Assembly: GCA_011390955.1 (NCBI GenBank)
Contig: JAABRM010000023.1
Span: 44,233-108,232 of the forward strand
Direction: 5' to 3'
Length of the DNA: 64,000 nt
Source of the DNA: Oscillatoriales cyanobacterium
Lineage (GTDB): Bacteria > Cyanobacteriota > Cyanobacteriia > Cyanobacteriales > Laspinemataceae
The notes under the pieces are model-generated. The model ran no database searches. It was not told where the DNA came from and was given only the letters and a program-made list of their open reading frames with translations. Numbering within the stretch: position 1 is the stretch's first letter; the number at the start of each line of letters is the position of its first letter. Of the stretch, positions 1-7,912 are shown piece after piece. The position numbers and the translations under genes are program-made.

Positions 1-1
1 G

Positions 2-376
2 GTGGCTAACAATGATAAAAAACGCTTTTCTTTTGATGAAAATAAAGGTAAAATTAGGGCAAATCAAGGCCATAGTGTTGCGGTTGACCTCCAGTTAGCA
101 GCAGTCAAGCCTCCAGAGAAGCTTTATCACGGTACGGCAGCAGGTGCGGTAGATTCAATTCTGAACCAAGGATTGCAGAAAATGAGCCGTCATCATGTGC
201 ATTTGTCCGCCGAAATTGCGATCGCCAAAAAGGTAGGAGAACGCCACGGTCGTCCGGTGGTCTTTATGGTAGATGCTGCCGCTATGGATGCCCAAGGTTA
301 TCCGTTTTATCGGAGTGATAATGGCGTTTGGTTGGTGGATAAAGTGCCGCCAGAATTTTTGCAGCTTTTACAGTAA
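2..376 (+). CDS. kptA: RNA 2'-phosphotransferase (Tpt1/KptA family), 5' end cut by window
   Basis: The 124 visible residues match the C-terminal two thirds of the Tpt1/KptA family, which moves a 2'-phosphate from RNA to NAD+ and releases ADP-ribose 1'',2''-cyclic phosphate. Family motifs seen in order are ANQGHS, LYHGT, HVHLS and the terminal YRSDNGVWLVDKVPPEFL. Family members are usually about 180 residues, so roughly the first 50-60 residues lie upstream of the window and the GTG at position 2 is not the true start. In bacteria the substrate is uncertain because they lack the eukaryotic splicing pathway. The next gene begins 39 bp downstream on the same strand, so the two may be co-transcribed. 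Confidence 0.88.
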   Translation: MANNDKKRFSFDENKGKIRANQGHSVAVDLQLAAVKPPEKLYHGTAAGAVDSILNQGLQKMSRHHVHLSAEIAIAKKVGERHGRPVVFMVDAAAMDAQGYPFYRSDNGVWLVDKVPPEFLQLLQ

Positions 377-415
377 TTACAGCAAATTACCTGAAATTTC
401 TGGCAAAGATAATTT

Positions 416-1258
416 ATGGCAGATATTAGAAATTTAATCAAGCAAATTGCCGCCGAATCAGCCCAACTTTGCCAAACCCAATTTGTTGCCCCGTCGGTCA
501 GGGGAGGCAAGGTGAGAATTCGTGTGGCGGGGTTGATTTATACTTTTATCCCGGAACCGAAAACGTTTGAAGGTTGGGGCATTTTTCAGCCGATCGATGA
601 GAAAACTGCCCGGTTGGTGGCGGAGGCAGATTTACCAGAGATTACGGAATATTTAGCCCAATTTCCTTTAGTGCGTTTGTGGTTAGTCGATCGCATTCAA
701 GGGAAAAGTTGGTTAGCTTATCCGGTGAATGAGTCGGATTTGCGGCAGCGCGTCGGATTAATTCAGTCCGTGGTTCAGCCCGTGGTGGTGCATTTGGTGA
801 GTGAGGCTGGATCCTTTGACCCGATTGTGGCCCGATTTGATGGGGCTTCTTGGTGGTTTGAAGCGATCGATCGACGGGCAGATCCGATCGCGACCCAGGA
901 GTTGCAAGACCAATTTCAGCAGATGATACCACCGGAAAAACTGCGATTTAAAGGGATGACTCCAGAAATGCGAATCGCTTATGAGTTGCGGGCAAACCGG
1001 AGTGGCAATTTCCATCAGAAAAGTGATGAATGGCGTTTACAGCAGGCTTTGAAAATGGGGGGCGGTGCGTTACAAAAGTTTGAAGATCGCGGGGATGATT
1101 ATTGGTTGGTGGAATGGACTACGACTACAGGGGAATGTCATACTTCGGCGATCGCTAAAGAAGATTTGACGGTAATTAGTGCCGGAATTTGTTTGAGTGG
1201 GGGCGATCGCCTGTTTGATTTGCAGTCTTTAGTCGGAGTCGTGGAACAACGGGATTAA
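416..1258 (+). CDS. Conserved hypothetical protein (280 aa)
   Basis: A soluble 280-residue protein with no signal peptide or membrane segment and no family I recognise. It reads as a full-length coding region with typical codon use and HIP1 sites in frame. The C-terminal part (about residues 180-280) is rich in charged and tryptophan residues. It follows kptA by 39 bp on the same strand, so co-transcription is plausible. Its stop codon is followed immediately by a mini-repeat that begins TACCATTTAC. No function is proposed. Confidence 0.75.
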   Translation: MADIRNLIKQIAAESAQLCQTQFVAPSVRGGKVRIRVAGLIYTFIPEPKTFEGWGIFQPIDEKTARLVAEADLPEITEYLAQFPLVRLWLVDRIQGKSWLAYPVNESDLRQRVGLIQSVVQPVVVHLVSEAGSFDPIVARFDGASWWFEAIDRRADPIATQELQDQFQQMIPPEKLRFKGMTPEMRIAYELRANRSGNFHQKSDEWRLQQALKMGGGALQKFEDRGDDYWLVEWTTTTGECHTSAIAKEDLTVISAGICLSGGDRLFDLQSLVGVVEQRD

Positions 1259-1497
1259 TACCATTTACAAAAATTTATCCAACAACCCCTAAAATTCGTA
1301 GGGTGGGCAAAAAATTTGACCCGCCCTACCATATATGATGGGGGAATTTTGCCCACCCTACAATATAAATACTACAATATAAATACTACAATATAAATAC
1401 TGTCAGACCCTAACATTCTTCGGGTGGGCAAAAAATTTGACCCGCTTTACCATATATGATGGGGTAATTTTGCCCACCCTACAATATAAATATAAGG
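1259..1497. repeat. Composite palindromic mini-element, one terminal repeat only
   Basis: The segment starts with TACCATTTACAAAAATT, the terminal inverted repeat of the complete element at 4461-4605, but has no matching right end. Inside are two near-copies of a module with the inverted GTAGGGTGGGC / GCCCACCCTAC arms around CCATATATGATGGGG, separated by tandem copies of ACAATATAAATACT. It fills the gap between the unknown gene and crtI and ends about 10 bp before the crtI start. Confidence 0.75.
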
Positions 1498-1506
1498 TGA
1501 AATTAG

Positions 1507-3006
1507 ATGAAAATTGTGGTCATTGGCAGTGGCTTTGGCGGTTTATCGGCAGCAATTAGATTGCAAGCCCAAGGACATCAGGTGCAGATTTTGGACAAGC
1601 GCGATCGCCCAGGAGGTCGGGCTTATGTCTATGAACAAGATGGCTTTATTTTTGATGGCGGGCCGACGATTATTACCGCGCCCCAGTTGATTGATGAGTT
1701 ATTCCAACTACATGGCAAAAAAACCAGTGATTATGTCCAGTTAGTTCCCCTTGACCCTTTTTATACTGTGAGATTTGCCGATGGTTCCGCTTTTTATTAC
1801 AACAGCGATCGCCATGCTTTAATTGAGCAAATTCGGCAATTTAATCCCGCAGATGTGGCGGGATACGAGCGATTTGCTCAAGCTACGGAGCAAATTTATC
1901 AAAAAGGGTTTCCCTTGATGACCAAAGCCTTTAGCCGGTTTACGGATATGTTGCCAGTGGCGCCGGATATGTTGCAGTTGCAATCCTATAAATCCGTAAC
2001 CTCGTTTGTGAATCAATATATTAAGGATGAAAGATTGCGGCAAGTTTTCAGTTTTCATCCTTTATTGATTGGGGGAAATCCTTTTACCAGTTCGGCTATT
2101 TATGCCATGATTCACCAATTAGAACAACATCAAGGAATTTGGTATGCAATGGGCGGCACTGGGGCGCTAGTTCAAGCCTTGGTGCGCTTGTTTACAGAAA
2201 TGGGCGGGGAAATTTTCCTCAATACTGAGGTTGAGCAAATTTCTATTAATGAAAATACCCGCAAAGCCGATGGGGTGAACCTGAAAAATGGGGAATTTAT
2301 TGCCGCTGATGTGATTGTGAGTAATGGGGATGTCGCCCATACTTATCTGAATTTGGTGCCGGAAAAGTTTCGCCGAAAATATCGCGATCGCCGCATCAAA
2401 AAGATGAATTATTCTATGTCGTTATTTGTCCTCTACTTCGGCACCAATCGCCGTTATGAGCAAATGGGACACCATGAAATTATCATGGCCCCACGGTATC
2501 GGGAGTTAATGCAGGATATTTTTGACCGCAAGCAGTTAGCGGCGGATTTTTCCTTATATTTACATCGTCCCACTGCCACGGATCCGGCGATCGCCCCTGA
2601 AGGTTGTGACGCTTGGTATGTTCTGTCTCCCGTACCCAATTTAGCGGGGCCGACGGATTGGCGAACTCAGGCGAAATCTTACCGAGATCAAATTATCCAC
2701 TATTTAGAACAGCGTTACTTGCCAAATTTATCTCGACATATTGTTACAGAACGTTACATCGATCCCCTGCATTTCCGGGATACCCTCAATAGTTACTTGG
2801 GCAGTGCGTTTTCCGTGCAACCGACTTTGATGCAATCCGCTTGGTTTCGACCCCACAATCATAGCGAAGATGTGGCAAATCTTTATCTGGTGGGGGCTGG
2901 GACTCATCCAGGGGCAGGAATTCCCGGAACGATCTGTTCTGGCAAAATCGTCGCCGAAGCGATCGCCTCTCGGTCATCCTCTCCCCCCTCAAACCCCTTT
3001 AATTAA
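1507..3006 (+). CDS. crtI: CrtI-type phytoene desaturase / carotenoid oxidoreductase
   Basis: The 499-residue protein is an FAD-dependent carotenoid desaturase of the bacterial CrtI/CrtN/CrtD group. The N-terminus carries the dinucleotide-binding motif GSGFGGLSAA (residues 7-16). The substrate region has FDGGPTIIT, and the C-terminus has GAGTHPGAGIPGTICSGK, the group's second FAD signature. Length matches CrtI (about 490-510). The ATG is preceded by AGGTGA at a suitable distance. Most cyanobacteria make lycopene with the plant-type enzymes CrtP, CrtQ and CrtH, so a CrtI-like enzyme here may desaturate phytoene or act later, as a ketolase, isomerase or 3,4-desaturase relative. The family is clear; the exact substrate is not. 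No other carotenoid gene is adjacent. Confidence 0.8.
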   Translation: MKIVVIGSGFGGLSAAIRLQAQGHQVQILDKRDRPGGRAYVYEQDGFIFDGGPTIITAPQLIDELFQLHGKKTSDYVQLVPLDPFYTVRFADGSAFYYNSDRHALIEQIRQFNPADVAGYERFAQATEQIYQKGFPLMTKAFSRFTDMLPVAPDMLQLQSYKSVTSFVNQYIKDERLRQVFSFHPLLIGGNPFTSSAIYAMIHQLEQHQGIWYAMGGTGALVQALVRLFTEMGGEIFLNTEVEQISINENTRKADGVNLKNGEFIAADVIVSNGDVAHTYLNLVPEKFRRKYRDRRIKKMNYSMSLFVLYFGTNRRYEQMGHHEIIMAPRYRELMQDIFDRKQLAADFSLYLHRPTATDPAIAPEGCDAWYVLSPVPNLAGPTDWRTQAKSYRDQIIHYLEQRYLPNLSRHIVTERYIDPLHFRDTLNSYLGSAFSVQPTLMQSAWFRPHNHSEDVANLYLVGAGTHPGAGIPGTICSGKIVAEAIASRSSSPPSNPFN

Positions 3007-3154
3007 TCCCTTTCATTAATAATTTTCCCTTCCCCTCCCGGCTTTGACGCCGTTTCCCGTCGGTTTGGGGCGTGACCCCCGATCCGTAAATCCTCGGAGA
3101 ATAGCCGATTTTTCGGTCAGCAAATTCGGTCAGCAAAAAGTAGATCGATTATGG

Positions 3155-3184
3155 TTGACAAAAGAGAAAAACTAGAGTTATAAT
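3155..3184 (+). promoter_or_regulatory. Consensus sigma-70-type promoter
   Basis: TTGACA at 3155-3160 and TATAAT at 3179-3184 are both perfect consensus hexamers with an 18-bp spacer. The predicted start is near 3191. No open reading frame begins between here and the hairpin at 3245-3295, so the promoter most likely drives the small RNA candidate described next, or a leader of the gene at 3401. Confidence 0.65.
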
Positions 3185-3190
3185 CTATTC

Positions 3191-3303
3191 ATGTAAGAAG
3201 TTTGTGGCGGTTTTATAGCATCCACAAATTATCTCCCCCTTATGGGCGATCGCAACTCTCAAATTTCTTTTCAAGACATAGTTGAGGCGATCGCCTTTTT
3301 ATT
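3191..3303 (+). ncRNA. Candidate small RNA with own promoter and terminator
   Basis: The interval lies between a perfect-consensus promoter and a hairpin followed by a T-rich run, giving a predicted transcript of about 110 nt with no convincing ORF. It contains an inner complement (TTGTGGCGG near its start and ATCCACAAA about 20 nt later) that could form a 5' stem-loop. I do not recognise a known family such as Yfr1, 6S RNA or tmRNA. An attenuated leader of the gene at 3401 is an alternative explanation. Confidence 0.45.
3245..3303 (+). terminator. HIP1-based intrinsic terminator
   Basis: GGCGATCGC (3245-3253) pairs with GCGATCGCC (3287-3295). An inner AACT pairs with AGTT, and a T-run broken by a single A follows. 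This makes a stable stem with a U-tract, and two HIP1 octamers form the stem. Confidence 0.55.
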
Positions 3304-3400
3304 TTTTTTATTTTTATCCACAAACAGAATTTCTCCGATAGCGATATCCTCCTGGGTATTCTGGTGAGGCGATCGCCAGTTATAGTAAAAAGGATTAACT

Positions 3401-4456
3401 TTGAGATTTGCGAGAAATACTAGGCTTATGACGGTTTTTCAAGGGCGATCGAATTCGGCGCTAAACCAATGGATTTTCTATGCTTTTGTGGCACTCATCC
3501 TGATGACGATGTGCTTATCCCTGGGGGGATACTTGGGCTTATACCATCAATATTTGGATATCACCAATTCTTTTAAAGCCCAATACTTAGCGATCGGAAT
3601 TTCTGCTTTAGTTTACTTTTTTTTAACGCAGCGGCAACAATGGGTCGTGGTGAGTTTAGTGAGTATTTTTATCAATGGCATGGAAGTTTTGCCTTGGTAT
3701 ATTCCCCAAGGAATTGCTGCCAGCAATCCCCCGCAAACCCTGCGAGTTTTGGCGTTTAATGTATTAGCTAGTAACTCTGAATCCGATCGGGTAATTTCTT
3801 GGGTAAAAACCGAAAAACCTGATATTGCCATTTTTATGGAAGCGAGTAATCAATGGATTAAACAACTGAAGAATTTAGATGATACTTTTTCTTATCATGT
3901 GAGTGCGGAAAAGATTGATATCCAAATTTATAGCACTCTGCCCCTAGAAAATCCTAAGCTAAACATTCATGGTAAAAATCGTGGCTATGTGATTGCGGAT
4001 ATTAATCAAGGGGCTAATTTTTCCCTGATTGCCAGTCATGCTTATCCGCCAGTGGTATTTGGTCAGGAGGGATTTAACTTGCGGAATGAACAGTTAAAAG
4101 AAATGGGTGAAACTGTTACGCAACTAGAAAAACCTGTAGTGGTGGCGGGAGATTTAAACGTGACGATGTGGTCGCCATATTATCAAAATAACTTTAAAAA
4201 TGCCCAGTTAAGAAATACTCGTCAAGGTTTCGGCATTTTGCCCACTTATGAAGCGAAAAATTTCTTCAAAGCTATTCCCGTTGACCATTGCTTAGTCAGT
4301 GAGGAAATTCAAGTGGCCGATCTGCGCCTTGGGCCTAGTTTAGGTTCAGATCATGTGCCGATTATTGCCGATTTAGTGGTGCCTAATTTGGTGAAAAATC
4401 AGCAATTCTTTAACCCAGAGGTTCAGCCAGAGTTGAAGCCAGCGATTAAATTGTAA
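3401..4456 (+). CDS. Membrane-anchored endonuclease/exonuclease/phosphatase (EEP) family protein
   Basis: The 351-residue protein has three hydrophobic segments (about residues 24-48, 60-76 and 81-98) followed by an EEP metallohydrolase domain (about 113-330). EEP catalytic landmarks are visible: LRVLAFNVL with Asn120, IFMEAS with metal-ligand Glu147, GDLNVTMWSP, and a terminal GSDHVPIIADL with the Asp-His pair. Related membrane EEP proteins hydrolyse phosphodiesters of nucleic acids or lipids at the cell surface; the substrate here is unknown. The start is TTG at 3401, supported by AAGGA six bases upstream. An ATG at 3428 with a weaker AGG is the alternative. A mini-element begins 4 bp after the stop. 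Confidence 0.82.
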   Translation: MRFARNTRLMTVFQGRSNSALNQWIFYAFVALILMTMCLSLGGYLGLYHQYLDITNSFKAQYLAIGISALVYFFLTQRQQWVVVSLVSIFINGMEVLPWYIPQGIAASNPPQTLRVLAFNVLASNSESDRVISWVKTEKPDIAIFMEASNQWIKQLKNLDDTFSYHVSAEKIDIQIYSTLPLENPKLNIHGKNRGYVIADINQGANFSLIASHAYPPVVFGQEGFNLRNEQLKEMGETVTQLEKPVVVAGDLNVTMWSPYYQNNFKNAQLRNTRQGFGILPTYEAKNFFKAIPVDHCLVSEEIQVADLRLGPSLGSDHVPIIADLVVPNLVKNQQFFNPEVQPELKPAIKL

Positions 4457-4460
4457 TTGA

Positions 4461-4605
4461 TACCATTTACAAAAAATTATGCAACAATAAGTATTTATAT
4501 TGTAGGGTGGGCAAAATTCCACCATCATATATGGTAGGGTGGGTAAAATATGCCTGCCCACCCTACGAATGTTAGGGGCTGTTGGATGAATTTTTGTAAA
4601 TGGTA
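4461..4605. mobile_element. Complete 145-bp MITE with TACCATTTACAAAAA terminal repeats
   Basis: The terminal inverted repeats TACCATTTACAAAAA (4461-4475) and TTTTTGTAAATGGTA (4591-4605) are perfect. The interior holds GTAGGGTGGGC / GCCCACCCTAC palindromes. There is no ORF, so movement would need a transposase in trans. The outermost TA would fit a TA-targeting IS630/Tc1-type enzyme, which is inference. Related partial copies are at 1259-1497 and 57092-57143. It separates two convergent genes. Confidence 0.85.
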
Positions 4606-4613
4606 TTACTTGT

Positions 4614-5366
4614 TTAATTTAACGGTTCAGTTGCCAAGTCATTTAGACCGACCTCATTTAGTAAATTTTCCCATCTATTTTCAAAGGTGGGATTGTTGGG
4701 GTCTGATTGACGTAGATCCGCTAAACTGGCCATTAAATCATACCAGAGGAGTTCGCTGGCGTACTTTTCTAGGCGATCGCTTGGGGAAACCGTTTGAATT
4801 TGTTTCTGAATTAATTCACTATTTTCGATTCGGTTAATCCAGCCACCCACCACAGAACTTGCCGCTAAATCAGTTTCACTACAAATTAAACTAAATGACC
4901 AAAGGTAACTTCTACCTTCTTGCAAAGGATTGACATAAGTGGGAATATCAATGCGGTAAATGCCCTCTTGTCCGTTACCTAAGAACTCTTGCTTGTAAAG
5001 CAAATTTTCGTTTTCATCCCGAAGTTCAAACTCCATTTTGGTTTTTTCGGGAGTTGAAGGCACATATAAGAAAATGCTGGGATATGGTGAGGCAGTTCGA
5101 CCGATTTCTGATTCAGGAACGATCGCGGTCAAAGGTTTGAGCCCGATTGGGCAACTGCCTCTGGTTGCCCCACCGACTCTTCGACCGGGTGCATTTCCCG
5201 CGTTCTCTGTCTCAAAGGCATTCCAATCACTACCTAATCCTTGACTGATTTCCCTGGACTGGATCGGAGTTTGGGCTTGGGTTCGGGCGATCGGGGTACT
5301 AAAGAGTCCCAGAAAGAGAAACAGAGAAATTGACAATATATTTAGAGGATACTTTTTCCCAGACAT
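4614..5366 (-). CDS. DUF928 domain exported protein
   Basis: The 250-residue protein starts with a basic N-terminus and a hydrophobic stretch (about residues 8-26) ending in ARTQAQT, a likely signal peptide. The conserved DUF928 signature GRRVGGATRGSC follows near residues 61-72, and the family's IFLYVP and LWSFSLICS elements come later. DUF928 proteins are widespread in filamentous cyanobacteria, often beside CHAT or sensor proteins, and their function is unknown. The gene is transcribed toward the complete mini-element, with its stop 8 bp away. Confidence 0.85.
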   Translation of the reverse strand: MSGKKYPLNILSISLFLFLGLFSTPIARTQAQTPIQSREISQGLGSDWNAFETENAGNAPGRRVGGATRGSCPIGLKPLTAIVPESEIGRTASPYPSIFLYVPSTPEKTKMEFELRDENENLLYKQEFLGNGQEGIYRIDIPTYVNPLQEGRSYLWSFSLICSETDLAASSVVGGWINRIENSELIQKQIQTVSPSDRLEKYASELLWYDLMASLADLRQSDPNNPTFENRWENLLNEVGLNDLATEPLN

Positions 5367-5954
5367 AATAAACCTGCTTGCTTGAAATTACCTACCGGGG
5401 AAAACCCCCGGACAAATGATTAATTTACCAAATGTCTCAAAAACACGATATTTATGATATTTTCTCGTTTGGTAGTTGGCTTGTTCGGTAGATGCACGTC
5501 ATTTAATCCGGGTCAGATTTAGGAGATGCGAAACGTTTACTAAATACCAGAGACTTTTAAAACCGATTGGTTCCCTAGATCGCAGCCCGGATATGCATCG
5601 ATCTCTGGTGGCTAAAGAAACGCTCTCTCTGAACAGATAAAGTTCAGTACCCGTTGATAGAGTACCCTGGTAGAGTAAAAGCTATCCTCATGGGAAACGA
5701 GGCGATCGCCTTTATGCTGCTTCCTTGATGCTGTATTGTGCCTTTGGATCCTTGGGTTCAGAGCAGTTTAACCAGGAGCCAGCCTAGCAACCCAGCAGAG
5801 AAACTTTTATTCTATGATAACTGCTGATTTCCGTTCCGCCTAGTGGCCAGGGTTAAAAATTTAAGCATAATTTAATCTTGGCTAGAGTCAGGGAAGGAAA
5901 AGGCAAGGGTATGATTCAGACACCCGGTTTAATTTTAGCAATCTGACATTCTGT
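5367..5954. other. 588-bp divergent intergenic region
   Basis: This lies between the divergent DUF928 and propeller-transglutaminase genes. I see a short hairpin near 5391 (CCGGGG / CCCCCGG), an AGATCG/CGATCT pair around 5576-5606 and one HIP1 palindrome near 5700. I see no ORF, tRNA or riboswitch I can name. It presumably carries both promoters. Confidence 0.5.
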
Positions 5955-7649
5955 ATGACTCTAGAAAAACTCATTGTTTCTGCTGAAACAAATCAATGGT
6001 TAAGAACAGTTAGACCTCATGGGGTCTATAAACTTCATGGCATGGCGTTTATCGGCGATCGCTTAATCACCATTGATTCGATTCGGGGATATTTACTGGA
6101 AATAGACTGTATTAATGACAATACTAAGGTTCTCAATCCCGATCGATCTGAAGAATTTATTGATACCACGGGGTTAGCGATTTGGGACAAGAGTTTATGG
6201 TTAGCTCGCGATAACAGCGTTTACTTTTGTGAAAATGTCCCCGATACCCTGGGCAGTGAACGGTTAAATCCCGAACATTTTGTCACCTTATCTTATCCGG
6301 CTAATAGCGTCGCTGTGTGGCAATCTACGGTATATGTAAGCTGTCAAAGAACCGGGTTGATTTTGGTGTTTAATCGCCATAACGGGCAGCAAATTACTCA
6401 GTTTTATGCTCCCGGAATTGGGGTGGAAAATTTGACGGTTCGGCAGGAAGAATTATGGGTTTGTGACAGTACCGAACAAACGGTTTATTGCATGGATCGC
6501 GCTACAGGTGAGGTGAAATTTAGTGTTTTGACACCGTTTGCTAATCCCACGGGTTTGGCGTTTCACCAAGATGCTACTACGGGCAAAGATATTTTATATG
6601 TGGTTTACTCTAATGAAGAACCTTATATTAGAGATGACCCGAATTCTAGCGATCCTTATCAGTTGACTTTCCGCGATCGCGTGTTAATTCATCCCCTAGA
6701 TTTTCACTATAACCCAGACCAGGGTTTTGCCTTGTCTAATGGGTATTTATTAGAAATGTCTTATGTGGAAGAGTTAGCTTGTCTTGATGAGGTTAATTTA
6801 GAAAATCTAGAATGGCGGATTGCTTTGCCAGCGGAAACCGATCGCCAGCATCTTAGGTCGGTGGAAGCGATCGGAATGCCTTTCACGGAAGAAATTGAAG
6901 CAGGACAACGAATTGCGCTGTTTAAATTCGATCGCTTAAAAGGTCATCAATCGGGAATTTTTGGCTGGAAGGCATCGATCGAAGTGCGGGGGATTAAGTA
7001 CCAATTGAAACCACTAGATGTGGAAAATTTACCCCCACTGCCCCCAGAGTTTCAAGAGCGTTATTTAGTGGATAACGATCATCTGGCAATGGATACGGAA
7101 ATTGTCCGTCAAGCTGCCCAAGAAGCGATCGGGGATGAAACCAATTTGCTGCGGAAAATTCTCAGTATTCGGGATTATGTCTATGACAAACTCTCTTACG
7201 GAATTCAACCGAAAATCGATCCCCCAGATCAAGTTTTGCAAAGAGGGGTTGGGTCTTGTGGCGAATATGTTGGCGTCCTTTTAGCCTTGTTGCGTCTCAA
7301 TGGGATTGCTTGTCGAACGGTGGGTCGCTATAAATGTCCTGCCCATCCTGACTGGCAAAATATTCCTCTGCACCCTGACTACAATCATGTCTGGTTGGAA
7401 TTTTATATTCCCGGTGTCGGTTGGGTGCCAATGGAATCAAATCCCGATGATTTGATCGAACGTGGCACTTATCCCCTGCGATTTTTTATGGGTCTGGCTT
7501 GGTATCATGTGGAATTGGGCAAAGGCATCCGCTTTGAAAGTCTCAATCTAGATGGGGTGCGCGTTCATAAGCGGCAAATCCCCATTGGTGAATTGGCTCT
7601 CAATCATATTCAGTTCAAAATTTTGGGCGAATTGCCCGCAATGCCCTAG
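5955..7649 (+). CDS. Beta-propeller protein with C-terminal transglutaminase-like domain
   Basis: This is a 564-residue two-part protein. Residues about 1-270 show repeated strand motifs typical of NHL/SMP-30-type propellers (for example GLAIWDKSLWLARDNSVYFC and NLTVRQEELWVCDSTEQTVY). Residues about 370-530 are a transglutaminase-like cysteine-protease fold, with Cys435 in GVGSCGEYVGVL and His478 in NHVWLEF. The usual third residue, Asp in a WVPxD context, reads WVPMES here, so Glu may replace it, or the Asp pair just after (NPDD) may serve. There is no signal peptide. Bacterial proteins with this domain are often peptidases or protein-modifying enzymes. The pairing with a propeller suggests a substrate-recognition module, which is inference. 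Confidence 0.78.
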   Translation: MTLEKLIVSAETNQWLRTVRPHGVYKLHGMAFIGDRLITIDSIRGYLLEIDCINDNTKVLNPDRSEEFIDTTGLAIWDKSLWLARDNSVYFCENVPDTLGSERLNPEHFVTLSYPANSVAVWQSTVYVSCQRTGLILVFNRHNGQQITQFYAPGIGVENLTVRQEELWVCDSTEQTVYCMDRATGEVKFSVLTPFANPTGLAFHQDATTGKDILYVVYSNEEPYIRDDPNSSDPYQLTFRDRVLIHPLDFHYNPDQGFALSNGYLLEMSYVEELACLDEVNLENLEWRIALPAETDRQHLRSVEAIGMPFTEEIEAGQRIALFKFDRLKGHQSGIFGWKASIEVRGIKYQLKPLDVENLPPLPPEFQERYLVDNDHLAMDTEIVRQAAQEAIGDETNLLRKILSIRDYVYDKLSYGIQPKIDPPDQVLQRGVGSCGEYVGVLLALLRLNGIACRTVGRYKCPAHPDWQNIPLHPDYNHVWLEFYIPGVGWVPMESNPDDLIERGTYPLRFFMGLAWYHVELGKGIRFESLNLDGVRVHKRQIPIGELALNHIQFKILGELPAMP

Positions 7650-7675
7650 AAAAATAATTATCAATTGGAGGATTA

Positions 7676-7813
7676 GTGGAAACTTCGGCATTGACTATAT
7701 TGGCTTCGATCGCTTTTCTGTTGTTAGTGACAATTAGCGGTGGCGTACTCTATTTAACCTTAGCGGAGTGGCGCGATCGCCGTCGTCAAGACCAAGAAAA
7801 GCGATCGCGGTGA
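7676..7813 (+). CDS. Small single-pass membrane protein (45 aa)
   Basis: GTG at 7676 opens a 45-residue frame with GGAGG at 7667-7671 as ribosome binding site (spacing 4). The product has one hydrophobic helix (about residues 5-28, ILASIAFLLLVTISGG) followed by YLTLAEWRDRRRQ and a very basic, charged tail. The layout resembles the many one-helix small proteins of cyanobacterial membranes. It sits 26 bp after the propeller-transglutaminase gene and may be co-transcribed with it. I do not recognise a named family. Confidence 0.6.
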   Translation: METSALTILASIAFLLLVTISGGVLYLTLAEWRDRRRQDQEKRSR

Positions 7814-7831
7814 TCCTCATTCCCTATTTTG

Positions 7832-7894
7832 AGAAACCGGGTTTCTGCTGCATCCCAGTTATCGGCGATCGGCAAAACAGAAACCCGGTTTCTT
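7832..7894. repeat. Paired AGAAACCGGGTTTCT palindromes
   Basis: AGAAACCGGGTTTCT (7832-7846) and AGAAACCCGGTTTCT (7880-7894) are each nearly palindromic and together form a long hairpin. The same pair occurs at 51239-51303 and, inside a coding region, at 62444-62476. Here it lies between convergent genes and may also act as a terminator. Confidence 0.75.
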
Positions 7895-7912
7895 GGGGCG
7901 AAATCAACAAAA

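Noticed and set aside
4550..4837. Plus-strand frame beginning in the MITE at 4461-4605
   Set aside because: It is antisense to the DUF928 gene, and its start lies within the mini-element.
5367..5954. Structured RNA or riboswitch upstream of the propeller-transglutaminase gene
   Set aside because: A few short complements exist, but no known aptamer signature or convincing multi-helix fold could be supported.
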